Shown: positions 53,668 to 62,660, numbered from the stretch's first letter. The stretch: DNA of 64,000 nt from Pseudoalteromonas luteoviolacea NCIMB 1942 (GCF_001625595.1 NZ_AUXT01000181.1:1-64000), one strand, 5' to 3'. Numbers and translations: made by a program. The notes: generated by a model from the sequence alone, not told the origin.

Positions 53668-54228
53668 CTACGTGGATTGGTGTATTCCCCCTGCCCCATC
53701 TTTAATTAAAGCGACCAACTTAGCAATTTTTATATTGCTAAGTTGTCTGTAGTCAAAGTAAGGACACACTATCAGCTTGTTCACTTCATCAATTGCAAAC
53801 TCTTCATCTAACCAAACTAGTGAGTTGGTAAAAAGCTGATCTTTGAATAACAGCTTAGCATAAGTACGGCCTGCGATGATATGCCAAGTATAGTGGCTTT
53901 GTGCTAGATCCGGCGCGCTGAAAATCAGTGCCTCTTGGCTATGGCCCTGTAACAAGGTGCTATCGCGATAAGTTTGCCAACGAGTGTCGTTTTTTTTTAA
54001 CTTAGTAAAATTGTGATCTGGGTGACTGAGTTCTGCGATAAATTTGCTAAAAACGTTAAAGACTTTGCGCCACCCATTACCGCACTCCTGATTGATATAC
54101 TCTATCTCACCCTGCTGTAATGGTATAATTTTATTAAGGTTTTTGTATTCTTCTAAAGGTGGCCGATTTTCTACATAGACGGCTAATAGGCCACGTGTGG
54201 CGCCAAACCCTTGAGTTGGTATTTTCAT
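53668..54228 (-). CDS. Conserved hypothetical protein with an embedded initiator-type motif
   Basis: I do not recognise this 186-residue protein with certainty; it has no signal or membrane segment. Motifs include GFGATRGLLAVYVENRP at the start and SAPDLAQSHYTWHIIAGRTYAK in the middle. It resembles uncharacterised proteins of marine gammaproteobacteria. The DNA at 53824-53841 is a perfect match, bottom strand, to GATC-N5-TTTAC-YAAC. The gene converges on the methyltransferase gene. Confidence 0.68.
   Translation of the reverse strand: MKIPTQGFGATRGLLAVYVENRPPLEEYKNLNKIIPLQQGEIEYINQECGNGWRKVFNVFSKFIAELSHPDHNFTKLKKNDTRWQTYRDSTLLQGHSQEALIFSAPDLAQSHYTWHIIAGRTYAKLLFKDQLFTNSLVWLDEEFAIDEVNKLIVCPYFDYRQLSNIKIAKLVALIKDGAGGIHQST
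53824..53841 (-). repeat. Lone perfect initiator-type motif inside a gene
   Basis: The bottom strand reads GATCAGCTTTTTACCAAC, a full match to the rep-region iteron consensus, about 51 kb from rep and 5 kb from the dense array. Confidence 0.6.
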
Positions 54229-54344
54229 GATCTATTATTTATTTCAATGGCTTATGTATTTTCAGTGAAGCGATCGTATGCGGGATTAACGCCGTATCAA
54301 ACGATTGCAATACTACAGATTAAATCAGAATCATGGAGTTTATC

Positions 54345-54893
54345 ATGTTGAAAGGTCAATTTTTAAGGATTGTTTTTATAATTTTGGGTGTAATAAGTGT
54401 TGGTGGTTGTACAGGGATCCCCGAAGGCGTGCAGCCCGTAAAAAGCTTTGATATTCAGAGATATCAAGGCGTATGGTATGAGATAGCAAGGTTAGATCAC
54501 CGCTTTGAAAGAGGTATGGACAGCGTGACCGCAACTTATGAATTACAAAATGATGGTACGATGTCTGTGCTGAATCGTGGTTATGTGGTTGAAGAACGTC
54601 AATGGAAACAAGCTGAGGGCGTTGCTAAGTTTGTCTCAGACCCAACTTTAGGTCATCTGAAAGTGTCGTTTTTTGGTCCTTTTTATGGCAGTTATGTGGT
54701 TTTTAAACTAGACAAGGAGAACTATGAATATGCCTATGTCACAAGCTATAACAAGGATTACTTATGGCTGTTATCTCGAACTCCCAAAGTCTCAGAGGCT
54801 GTCTTGAAAGACTTTGAAGAAACAGTAAAGCAGTTAGGCTACTCAGTAGATGAACTCATATATATGAAGCATATAATGGCTAAAAATTTGTAA
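54345..54893 (+). CDS. blc: Outer-membrane lipoprotein lipocalin Blc
   Basis: This 182-residue lipocalin carries the lipobox VGGC and the GxW motif GVWYEIARLDHRFERGM, followed by VTATYEL and the TDYxxY-like SYNKDYLWLLSRTP. Blc binds fatty acids or lysophospholipids at the outer membrane. I chose the ATG at 54345 because GGAG lies five bases before it; an in-frame ATG at 54333 overlaps that ribosome site. It is a single-gene unit; similar genes respond to envelope stress. Confidence 0.92.
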   Translation: MLKGQFLRIVFIILGVISVGGCTGIPEGVQPVKSFDIQRYQGVWYEIARLDHRFERGMDSVTATYELQNDGTMSVLNRGYVVEERQWKQAEGVAKFVSDPTLGHLKVSFFGPFYGSYVVFKLDKENYEYAYVTSYNKDYLWLLSRTPKVSEAVLKDFEETVKQLGYSVDELIYMKHIMAKNL

Positions 54894-55036
54894 GCCCCCT
54901 TTACAGTTGCATTAATTTAGTCATGTTTTTGTCGGAAAAGTTTCATAGTACATAAATTCTAATGTCATTTCCTCCGTTCAGGCTATGTTCGCTTATAAAC
55001 AAACCCAATGTAGCAAAACTAATCGGAGTAATAATA

Positions 55037-56968
55037 ATGAAGCGCATAGCCTATTCGTTAATTGCCAGTGCTGTTGTTCTGGCTTTGACTGCTTGTGATG
55101 GAGATGACGGTGCACAAGGTGTTAAGGGGGAACAGGGTGTCCAAGGTGAAACGGGACAAGCTGGTAATAATGGCACAACTGGTAAAGACGGCACAAACGG
55201 TATCAATGGGTCGAATGGTACTGATGGCCAAAATGGTGTTGATGGTCAAAATGGCGCTGACGGCATAGATGGCATTAATGGTGGTTCTGGCCTTGTACGA
55301 ATTGCAACGGTGCCAACTGGGTCTGAGGTAACGGGAATATTCTTAACTGAGCAAGGCGACTTGTTCTTTAATGCGCAACACCCGAGTGACGAAAACACTG
55401 CTGTTGACTCATTTAACAATCGCCCATTTAACACCGGCACAGTTGGTGTATTGACCGGTGTGAACTTTAATGAGCTTCCTCGTAACTTGGTGGATGCGCC
55501 TTTACATGAAACTGAGTTTGAACAACAAACTATCGTTACGGCAATCGGTCAGTACCAAATCCTAGGTCAAAGTGGTGATACATATGCTGACTTAGGAGAG
55601 GATGGTTTAGATGGTGGTTTAGGTGTTATTTATGGTATGACTTCTGGCCAAGAAATCATTAAAAATGATATGCCTGATTTTAATGGTTTTATCTTCGAGT
55701 CAGAAAATACAGGTTACTTATTTACTAACTGGGAAGACTACCCAGGTGGCATGAGTCGCTTGAAAATGAGCAAGAGCGCAACGGGTCGTTGGAGCGTTGA
55801 GCAGGCGATGATGATCGACTTTGATGCGGTGAAAGGGACTGCTGCAAACTGTTTTGGTTCAGTATCTCCGTGGGGTACTCCACTGACTTCTGAAGAGTGG
55901 ATTGTAAACTCAACCGTTGATACAACAACAAGCCCAGACTGGAATGCACCAGTTGTTAGCACTCGCTTACAACAATTTAGAGACTTTTTGGCGCCGGAGT
56001 CACCAAACCCTTACCGCTATGGTTATATCGCAGAAGTGAAATCTCCGCTTTCTAATACACCAGTCGTAGACAAGCACTACACTATCGGTCGTTACGAGCA
56101 CGAGAACGCGGTTGTAATGCCTGACCGCCGCACCGTTTATTCATCTCAAGATGACACTGGTGGCGTATTGTTCAAGTTCGTTGCAGATAATGCTGAAGAC
56201 TTAAGCTCCGGTACGTTATATGGTGCGAAACTAACTCAGGATAAAGGTCTTTCAGATCCAGCTGTAACTGGGTTTGATGTTGAGTGGGTTGAGATTGCAA
56301 CTGGCACAAACGCTGCAATTTTAGAATGGATCACCGAGTACGATGGGATTGCTCCGGACAGCTACGTTGATGGTCAAACGAACTATATCTCAATGGAAGA
56401 TGTACAGGCATGGGTAGACGGTAAAGCCACTTACCCCACAGCCGAAGAAGGTGGTTCTCCCATCACAGCTGGTAAACCAATGGATGACCGTGTGGCATTC
56501 CTTGAAGCACGTCAAGCCGCTCGCCTAAAAGGTGCTACAGCAGAGTGGCGCAAGCTAGAAGGTTTGGCAATTAACCACGATCGTGTATTAGAGGCGGTTT
56601 CAGGCCAAGATGTGGTTGAAGGTGAGGTAGTTGAAAAAGCATATCTCTACATAGGTATTGCAGATATCGACAACACCATGATTGACGGTGAAGGAGATAT
56701 TCAACTTTCCTCGCGCGTTAAAGATTGTGGAGGTGTTTACCGTGCACATATTGATGAAAATTACAGCTTAACGCGAATCGAACCTGTTGTAATGGGTTCT
56801 ACTTACCGCTCTTCATTAACGTCAGACGTTCGTTGTGATGCTAGCCAGCTGGCGCAGCCTGACAACGTAATTGTTATGCGTGATGGCCGTATTCTAATAG
56901 GTGAAGACCACAGCGCATCTTGGAAGTACAACAATACATTGTGGATGTATGACCCGAAATCAAAATAA
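55037..56968 (+). CDS. PhoX-like lipoprotein with collagen-like Gly-X-Y segment
   Basis: This 643-residue lipoprotein starts with a lipobox (LALTAC). Next comes about 60 residues of Gly-X-Y repeats (GAQGVKGEQGVQGETGQ, later GTDGQNGVDGQNG). The PhoX/DUF839-type beta-propeller phosphatase domain follows, with GRYEHENAVVMPDRRTVYSS, DTGGVLFKFVAD and NVIVMRDGRILIGED. PhoX enzymes are Ca/Fe alkaline phosphatases, often secreted by marine bacteria. The collagen-like spacer may hold the enzyme away from the cell. I chose 55037: CGGAG lies ahead and it gives a proper signal. A terminator separates it from the diheme gene. Confidence 0.85.
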   Translation: MKRIAYSLIASAVVLALTACDGDDGAQGVKGEQGVQGETGQAGNNGTTGKDGTNGINGSNGTDGQNGVDGQNGADGIDGINGGSGLVRIATVPTGSEVTGIFLTEQGDLFFNAQHPSDENTAVDSFNNRPFNTGTVGVLTGVNFNELPRNLVDAPLHETEFEQQTIVTAIGQYQILGQSGDTYADLGEDGLDGGLGVIYGMTSGQEIIKNDMPDFNGFIFESENTGYLFTNWEDYPGGMSRLKMSKSATGRWSVEQAMMIDFDAVKGTAANCFGSVSPWGTPLTSEEWIVNSTVDTTTSPDWNAPVVSTRLQQFRDFLAPESPNPYRYGYIAEVKSPLSNTPVVDKHYTIGRYEHENAVVMPDRRTVYSSQDDTGGVLFKFVADNAEDLSSGTLYGAKLTQDKGLSDPAVTGFDVEWVEIATGTNAAILEWITEYDGIAPDSYVDGQTNYISMEDVQAWVDGKATYPTAEEGGSPITAGKPMDDRVAFLEARQAARLKGATAEWRKLEGLAINHDRVLEAVSGQDVVEGEVVEKAYLYIGIADIDNTMIDGEGDIQLSSRVKDCGGVYRAHIDENYSLTRIEPVVMGSTYRSSLTSDVRCDASQLAQPDNVIVMRDGRILIGEDHSASWKYNNTLWMYDPKSK

Positions 56969-56983
56969 CAATAACTAAAAACT

Positions 56984-57010
56984 AAAGCGGTGCTGAGGCA
57001 CCGCTTTTTT
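56984..57010 (+). terminator. Terminator after the PhoX-like gene
   Basis: AAAGCGGTGC-TGAG-GCACCGCTTTTTT has a perfect stem and T-run. Since the next gene starts 26 bp later in the same direction, it may act as a partial terminator. Confidence 0.85.
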
Positions 57011-57035
57011 CGCTTTTAAAATGGAAGTCATACAA

Positions 57036-58688
57036 ATGCAACACCAATTACTTATTACCACAATCGCTGCCGCAATGCTTATAAGTGGATGTTCTGACAT
57101 GCTGCAACAGAGCAAAAACTTACCAACTGAGGCATCAGAAGATGTCGTGAGAGCACCGTATAAAAATGGTGATGATATTCCTGCTACAGCATATATTGAA
57201 CACGATGAAGTCTATAATCCAGAATCTGTGATACCACCTCAGTGCTATACCAAAACTGATGGGGTTAACAACCCATGTTATGCGTGTCATCAGTCTTATC
57301 ATGAACAAAAAAATCGTCCTAATGTGATGAATGATGGTGATCTTCAAGGTGATTACGAATTTTCAGATCTCGGTTTAACTAACCACTGGAAAAATTTGTT
57401 TATTGACCGAACTGAGCTTATCAAAGGGATCTCAGATCAAGAAATTACTAACTGGGTAAAGCAAGACAACTACAGCTCATTTATCGAAAAAATTTCTAAA
57501 GATGCTGGTTGGAAGGGTGAGATAACACCGATTAAAGATCTCGCATTCCCTGAAAAAGCGTTTGATGAATTGGGATTTGCTCGTGATGGCAGTGGTTGGG
57601 TAGCTTTTAACTACAAGCCTTTTCCTAGCACATTTTGGCCAACGAATGGCTCAACGGGTGATGTCATGATCCGCCTTCCTCGCTCGTTTCAAACTTTAAA
57701 TGGAGCGTATAGCCAAGATGTTTATCTTGCCAACTTGAGTTTAACCGAATTGGCCGTAAAAGGGCTAAAGGAAATCAGTGTGCCTCAGATCTCTGAGCAA
57801 CGTGTTGGCGAAGATCTCAACGGTGATGGAAAGCTAAGTGCTGTCTCTAAAATTGTTGCGCAGCCTAAGTATGTCGGTGACAGCGACGAAATGTTAGCGC
57901 ATATGCTCTACCCCGAAGGTACGGAGTTCTTGCATACGGTACGCTACTTAGGCGTTGATGAGCACGGTGAAATCTATAATGCTCCGAGACTCAAAGAGCT
58001 GCGCTATATGAAAAAGCATAACTTCAAGTCTAATCAAGAAATAGCGGCTTCCTATTATCGAGAAGCAAAAGAGAAGGAGTTCGAAAAGATGCCTGTGACA
58101 ATGTATCTAGGAGATAGGGGCGTCAATAATACATTTGGCTGGACCGTTAATGGTTACATTGAAGATAGTAACGGCGAGTTGAGACCGCAGCATGCACAAG
58201 AACTCGCTTTTTGTAATGGCTGTCATAAAACGGTTGGCTCCACTTACGATCAAACCTTTTCATTTGCTCGTAAGGTAGAAGGTGCCGAGGGGTGGGGTTA
58301 CATCAACCTGCGCACTCAAAAAGACGTACCAAATGTTGGAGAGCCACAGGGAGAGTTCTTAACATATATGGCACGTGTCGGCGGCGGTGATGAGTTTCGT
58401 CAAAACCAAGAGATGCTCCGAAAATGGTTCACAGGTGGTAAAGTAGATATGGAAAAAGTACAGTCTGCGGTTAATTTATACGAGTTGATCACGCCTTCTA
58501 AAGAGCGCGCTCTGGCGTTGAATAAGGCATACCTCACAATTGTCAAAGAGCAGAGCTACTTATTTGGTCGTGATGCAACGTTAGTAAAAGCGAAAAATGT
58601 CTTACAACAAGTAGACGACTCTCAGGCACCACTTAAAGAAAGCAAGCAATTTGCTTGGGATATGCAACTAGATTGGTCAAAAAACTGA
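57036..58688 (+). CDS. Diheme cytochrome-like lipoprotein
   Basis: This 550-residue lipoprotein (lipobox LISGC) has two CxxCH haem-binding motifs: CYACHQS near residue 85 and CNGCHKT near 390. The stretch between is unfamiliar, with DVMIRLPRSFQ and GVNNTFGWTVNGYIEDSNGE. It is probably an outer-membrane or periplasmic electron-transfer protein or oxidase. I chose 57036, with GGAAG eight bases before; an in-frame ATG at 57021 overlaps that site. It follows the PhoX-like gene after a terminator hairpin, and the pair may act together. Confidence 0.78.
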   Translation: MQHQLLITTIAAAMLISGCSDMLQQSKNLPTEASEDVVRAPYKNGDDIPATAYIEHDEVYNPESVIPPQCYTKTDGVNNPCYACHQSYHEQKNRPNVMNDGDLQGDYEFSDLGLTNHWKNLFIDRTELIKGISDQEITNWVKQDNYSSFIEKISKDAGWKGEITPIKDLAFPEKAFDELGFARDGSGWVAFNYKPFPSTFWPTNGSTGDVMIRLPRSFQTLNGAYSQDVYLANLSLTELAVKGLKEISVPQISEQRVGEDLNGDGKLSAVSKIVAQPKYVGDSDEMLAHMLYPEGTEFLHTVRYLGVDEHGEIYNAPRLKELRYMKKHNFKSNQEIAASYYREAKEKEFEKMPVTMYLGDRGVNNTFGWTVNGYIEDSNGELRPQHAQELAFCNGCHKTVGSTYDQTFSFARKVEGAEGWGYINLRTQKDVPNVGEPQGEFLTYMARVGGGDEFRQNQEMLRKWFTGGKVDMEKVQSAVNLYELITPSKERALALNKAYLTIVKEQSYLFGRDATLVKAKNVLQQVDDSQAPLKESKQFAWDMQLDWSKN

Positions 58689-58693
58689 TCCCA

Positions 58694-58716
58694 AGTGGGG
58701 GGTGTACTCCCCCACT
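58694..58716 (+). terminator. GC-rich hairpin after the diheme gene
   Basis: AGTGGGGG-GTGTACT-CCCCCACT is a perfect 8-bp stem just after the stop codon. There is no T-run right after it, so it may be a processing or stabilising hairpin or a rho-aided stop. Confidence 0.6.
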
Positions 58717-59406
58717 CCCTCAGCAGAATTTTTAATATTTACATTGAGCTGTGAATAAAGTTTAGATCAGAATTTTACCTACTGTGGCGATTCGGCAATA
58801 CAAATTTATAGCTAGCGCATCTGATCCCTGAATTTAATGTTAAGTTATTTAAAATCAATTACTTATTTTTTTGTTTACTTTATTACCCGATGATTAAAAC
58901 GACCTGTTTAAATCACAATTCATCACTCAGAGATCACGATTTTACCAAGCTGGTGGTAGAGCAGATCGTGATTTTACTAACTTGAGGTCACTTAGTTGGT
59001 AAAAACATGAGTTGGTACGAGTCAGATCGTATTTTTACTAACTTAGAGTTGAGAAATGATAGAAGTAGGCCGTTGAATTGTCATATTTTATCGCAAAATT
59101 ATCGTTTATCTTTATCCGCATCAATCTCAGATCGTAATTTTACTAACTTAATGCTTGAAAAAACCGATTAGAGATCACGTATTTACTAACATAACTCTTT
59201 GAGATCGGGTTTTTACTAACTAATCCATCAATTTTATCTCAGGTGGATCACATATTTACTAAGTGGAGTGGTGCCAGACTACATATAGATCAGGTTTTTA
59301 CTAACTTTATGGGGGAGTTTTAATGAGGAATTGAGAAAACTAGGTGATGAAGGTAGTAAAATCATGATCTGAGCTGCAGGTCATCGGTTACCTGCAGCTC
59401 TGGAGC
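58717..59406. other. Gene-free region carrying the distal motif array
   Basis: These 690 bp between convergent genes hold ten of the eleven array motifs (the last lies inside the DUF3325 gene). The stretch 58840-58915 is very AT-rich, with T-runs, and could be an unwinding element. No ORF is visible. A terminator-like hairpin lies at 59371-59400. Confidence 0.8.
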
Positions 59407-59472
59407 TTAAAATATCTGTGAAGACACAACCACAATCACACCTGACAAGGGAAGTAGGTAAAAAAGTGATCT
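58765..59472. repeat. Dense array of eleven GATC-N5-TTTAC-YAAC motifs
   Basis: Top-strand copies start at 58765, 58932, 58964, 59025, 59130, 59173, 59203, 59246 and 59288; bottom-strand copies are 59352-59369 and 59455-59472. Six match the full consensus; the others differ by one base. Start-to-start distances among the second to ninth are 32, 61, 105, 43, 30, 43 and 42, near multiples of the helical turn. Every copy carries a Dam site. Same motif as beside rep. Confidence 0.88.
59371..59400 (-). terminator. Hairpin downstream of the iron-reduction operon
   Basis: GAGCTGCAGGT-CATCGGTT-ACCTGCAGCTC is an 11-bp perfect stem, six bases past the DUF3325 stop on the bottom strand. It has no long T-run, but its place fits the end of the operon. 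Confidence 0.7.
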
Positions 59473-59742
59473 CATCCAATTGGGCTTATAAGTTAAGCAC
59501 ACTGCAACGAGTAAAACAGATAGAGCCATTTGCCCACAGAACATCAAGCTACCGTAACCTATCGCTTGGGAAAGGTTAACGATAAAACTTAGTAAAATAA
59601 TGATCCATCCACTCAAGTTAAAGCGCTTAGTTTGTGCCTGATTTGGCCTCGTGCCAAATACACTTTTGTAATGTGCCGTTTTAGCCATCGCAAAAGCGTA
59701 AAAAGCACCTAAGCATAAAAGCATTGCTAAGCCATACATCAT
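59407..59742 (-). CDS. DUF3325-family membrane protein
   Basis: This 111-residue protein has three or four membrane segments (MMYGLAMLLCLGAFYAFAM, GWIIILLSFIVNLSQAI, ALSVLLVAVCLTY, LLPLSGVIVVVS). It fits DUF3325, a small membrane family typically encoded with PepSY-domain reductases next to siderophore receptors. It overlaps the PepSY gene stop by four bases (ATGA). An array motif lies inside it at 59455-59472. Confidence 0.82.
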   Translation of the reverse strand: MMYGLAMLLCLGAFYAFAMAKTAHYKSVFGTRPNQAQTKRFNLSGWIIILLSFIVNLSQAIGYGSLMFCGQMALSVLLVAVCLTYKPNWMRSLFYLLPLSGVIVVVSSQIF

Positions 59743-61328
59743 GCACGTTGCTCCGCAGTTACTTGGGTGCGTTTATTACTAACGTTTTTGTTGGCGGTTG
59801 CTTTTTCAGCAAGCTTTTTCGCTTGCATGTAAAACATCAAAGCAGTTGCAATAAAAGCTAAATCAAAGCTGGCCAAAATCCAGTTTCCTTCTTGGATATA
59901 GGTGATCAAATTACTGCCAGTTGTGAGTGCATTGCAAACGGGAAGTAGCAACCAAACAGCTGCATTGCCATATGCGAGCCATTGCCAAGCGCGTTTGTCT
60001 CTAAATAACGATGTGAACAAGGCTGTTGCTAACCAAACCACAAAGAAGACCAACACTTCTTTATCAGCTCTTGCTACCATCTCTGATGGTAATAAGCGGT
60101 TGGCATAAAAGAACCCCGATGTTGCCAAAGGTAGTCCCATAATCGTGGCAATATTAAGGGTTTCTACGAGCTTTAGTCCAAAGCTTGCCGTTTGTGTCGG
60201 TTTTAGACGCTCTCTGATGCGCTTTGCCCACATAATGCAGCCACTGGCAATCATAATACAGCCGGCAATACCGCAGATGAAATACAGCCAGCGCAGCCCT
60301 GGGTGTGCTATCCTTCCGCTGTGTACTGCTATCATGCCGCCGTAAAGCATTTCTGCATTACTTGGGTCTAACCGAGCGGTTTGAAGCAGCTCACCTGTCG
60401 TACCTGAGTATTGCCAATATGGGTATTCATCTCGAATTAAAGTACCATTGTCACCATATATTTTGATGTTAACAGCGGTATTACTTGGGTGATCAACGAT
60501 GACGCGTTTAATTTTTTGCTCAGGCCAGTTTCGATAAAAATGCGCAAAAGCAGTCTCAAAAGCTGGCTCGTTGAGTTTTTTGCCAGATGCTTCAATACGT
60601 TGTCTTTCGGGATAGAAATCCGCTCTAAACCCTTTTAGTCCATCCCCGTATAACGTTTCAGCCGGATTTGGAAAGAGCATAAATATCAAAGTTATTAGGC
60701 CTGTGTAGGTGATCATAAGATGAAATGGTAGAGCCAACACTGATGACAGGTTATGTGCATCTAACCATGCTCTCACACCTTTTTGGGGTCTAAACTGAAA
60801 CAAATCTTTAAAGATGCGTTTGTGTATGACTATACCCGAAATTAGCGCTATCAGCATAAATAAGGAAGCAAAACAAACAAGCCATCTCGCTAGCTTTCTA
60901 TCCATATAGTGCAAATCGAAATGGAGTCGGTAGAAGAAGTTACCGCCTTTTGTTTCTACAAGGCCCTCAATTGGTAAGAGTGTATTCGGGTCAAGTCGTT
61001 CATCAAGCCATTTGTCTCGTTTGCCTTCTTCCTGGCTATGCCTATGAGATACTTGAAGTTCGGGTTGCCTGCTTGATGGTAGTCCAATCCACCACCTATT
61101 TGCCTCTGGCGCAGCGGTGTTTAAATACTCTAGACCTGACTCTATGAGACTATGTTGTTGTTGTTTATTGTGCTCTATATTATGGACCGCTGGCTGATTC
61201 CACAAACTAATTTCATGGCGGAAAAAGCTTATGGTACCAGCAAAAAAAATTAAAAATAACAGCCAGCACAGTAGTAGGCCTACCCAGGTGTGCAGCCAAG
61301 TCATTGAGCGGAAAAAGCTCTCTTTCAT
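59739..61328 (-). CDS. PepSY-associated membrane protein (ferric-siderophore reductase type)
   Basis: This 529-residue membrane protein starts MKESFFRSMTWLHTWVGLLLCW, then LLFLIFFAGTISFFRHEI, typical of PepSY-TM proteins. It has further membrane segments (FMLIALISGIVIHKRIF and GCIMIASGCIMWAKRIRER). The His residues in the helices suit b-type haem binding, as in FsrB/FoxB-type siderophore reductases. The ATG at 61328 has GGGGGGAA before it and overlaps the DUF3649 stop (ATGA). The longer frame from 61463 would overlap that gene extensively. Confidence 0.87.
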   Translation of the reverse strand: MKESFFRSMTWLHTWVGLLLCWLLFLIFFAGTISFFRHEISLWNQPAVHNIEHNKQQQHSLIESGLEYLNTAAPEANRWWIGLPSSRQPELQVSHRHSQEEGKRDKWLDERLDPNTLLPIEGLVETKGGNFFYRLHFDLHYMDRKLARWLVCFASLFMLIALISGIVIHKRIFKDLFQFRPQKGVRAWLDAHNLSSVLALPFHLMITYTGLITLIFMLFPNPAETLYGDGLKGFRADFYPERQRIEASGKKLNEPAFETAFAHFYRNWPEQKIKRVIVDHPSNTAVNIKIYGDNGTLIRDEYPYWQYSGTTGELLQTARLDPSNAEMLYGGMIAVHSGRIAHPGLRWLYFICGIAGCIMIASGCIMWAKRIRERLKPTQTASFGLKLVETLNIATIMGLPLATSGFFYANRLLPSEMVARADKEVLVFFVVWLATALFTSLFRDKRAWQWLAYGNAAVWLLLPVCNALTTGSNLITYIQEGNWILASFDLAFIATALMFYMQAKKLAEKATANKNVSNKRTQVTAEQRA

Positions 61329-61624
61329 ATTCCCCCCTGGATATATTGAGTTAATAAATGCAATCCCAAAATGCTTGATATCAGAGATGACCAAATCCGT
61401 TTTTGGCAGCGAACGCCAAATACAGCGATAAAAACGCAGCAGAAAATTAGTATACTGGCACAAACGCTGTACAAGACGGCGTCTACTTTGGAAGTCGGTA
61501 AAAGTAAACTAAGCAGAGCTACACTGTATGCGGTAAAAAAATAACCGCCAAATATTGCAGCGCAAAATCGGGACAATACGCTTAGCCGATATCTAAGAGT
61601 CAAGGCATTGTCTGCTTGTGACAT
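61325..61624 (-). CDS. DUF3649-family membrane protein, first gene of the operon
   Basis: This 99-residue protein has three membrane segments (FGGYFFTAYSVALLSLLLP, VLYSVCASILIFCCVFIAVFG and SSLISSILGLHLLTQYI). It fits the small DUF3649 family, which sits before PepSY and DUF3325 genes in iron-uptake operons. It overlaps the PepSY gene by four bases. A Fur-box-like sequence lies about 55-75 bp upstream. No TonB-dependent receptor is adjacent in this window. Confidence 0.82.
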   Translation of the reverse strand: MSQADNALTLRYRLSVLSRFCAAIFGGYFFTAYSVALLSLLLPTSKVDAVLYSVCASILIFCCVFIAVFGVRCQKRIWSSLISSILGLHLLTQYIQGGI

Positions 61625-61981
61625 AATGTTCCTAATGTTTTTTCACAGATCCCTAATTATCCACGAATAGGTTTGCAAATGACAGTAATTATCATTGCTA
61701 AATGCGTTAAAGTAACAGAACAACGAGTTGAAAATTTGGCGTTAAAACTTTGGCTACAAGTAAAATGCAAGGCTGAATAACTGGTAACAATGTAAAAAGG
61801 TATGTAAATAATTTATTTTTTATATTCGCGAAAACTAAGTAAAGCAGTACTGCAGACCAATAAATATATGCTATTTCACGATGTGAGAAATCTTTTTTAT
61901 GGTCTAAGGTCTCACTATAACGCTAACTAAAACACTTTTGGATAGTAGAAGCTATTCACTGTTGCTAAAAGACATATTTCG
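61625..61981. other. Divergent intergenic region with Fur box
   Basis: This 357-bp gap between the iron operon and the glycosylase gene is AT-rich. Only the Fur-type site at 61678-61697 stands out. Confidence 0.5.
61678..61697. promoter_or_regulatory. Fur-box-like site of the iron-reduction operon
   Basis: The bottom strand reads CAATGATAATTACTGTCATT. It matches GATAATGATAATCATTATC-type Fur boxes across the AATGATAAT core. It lies about 55 bp upstream of the DUF3649 gene start, so iron probably represses the operon. Confidence 0.7.
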
Positions 61982-62548
61982 ATGAAGTTATTGGAAGAAA
62001 TTAATAACTGCCGCCTTTGTTACAAACAATTTGGTTATGAACCTCGACCTGTAGTGCAAGGTTCTAAGTCGGCAAAGATACTCATTGCTGGGCAAGCGCC
62101 TAGTCTGAGTGTGCATAGAATAGGTAAGCCTTTTGATGATGCGAGCGGTAAACGTTTAAGAATGTGGTTGGGAGTGAACGAGGCGCAGTTTTATGACCCG
62201 AGTTTGTTTGCAATTGTACCTATGGCTTTTTGTTATCCCGGAAAAGGAAAAAGTGGTGACAATCCTCCGCCGAAGATATGTGCACAGACTTGGCGAGAAA
62301 AAGTGTTGAGAGAATTTATTGACGTAGAGTTTACGATTTTGATTGGGCAGTACGCACAATCATATCATTTAGACGATTTCAATAATGTGACAAAAAGTAC
62401 TCAGCAATGGTCGAGGTATTTGCCGTCAAAAATCGCGATACCACATCCAAGTCCGCGTAACTTTCATTGGTTGAAAAGTAACCCATGGTTTGAGACTGAT
62501 GCAATTCCTGCATTAAAAAGGAGAGTTGAAACCATAATAAATAACTAG
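61982..62548 (+). CDS. Uracil-DNA glycosylase-like protein
   Basis: This 188-residue protein fits the broad uracil-DNA glycosylase superfamily (COG1573 type). The N-terminal NNCRLC (Cys10, Cys13) hints at half of an Fe-S site. LIAGQAPSLSVHRIGKPFDD is motif I-like, with RLRMWLGV next. HPSPRNFHWLK is motif II. The GEAPG Glu of family 4 is Gln here, so substrate use may differ. It is a single gene; it could repair deaminated bases. Confidence 0.82.
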   Translation: MKLLEEINNCRLCYKQFGYEPRPVVQGSKSAKILIAGQAPSLSVHRIGKPFDDASGKRLRMWLGVNEAQFYDPSLFAIVPMAFCYPGKGKSGDNPPPKICAQTWREKVLREFIDVEFTILIGQYAQSYHLDDFNNVTKSTQQWSRYLPSKIAIPHPSPRNFHWLKSNPWFETDAIPALKRRVETIINN

Positions 62549-62660
62549 TTTATACCTACATGTAGACTTAAAGGAGTTGCCAATTTGACTTACTTCTACC
62601 ATAATCGCTTCATACGTAGCGGTTTACAAAAAATAACAATTTAATTCAAAGGAACTGAAA

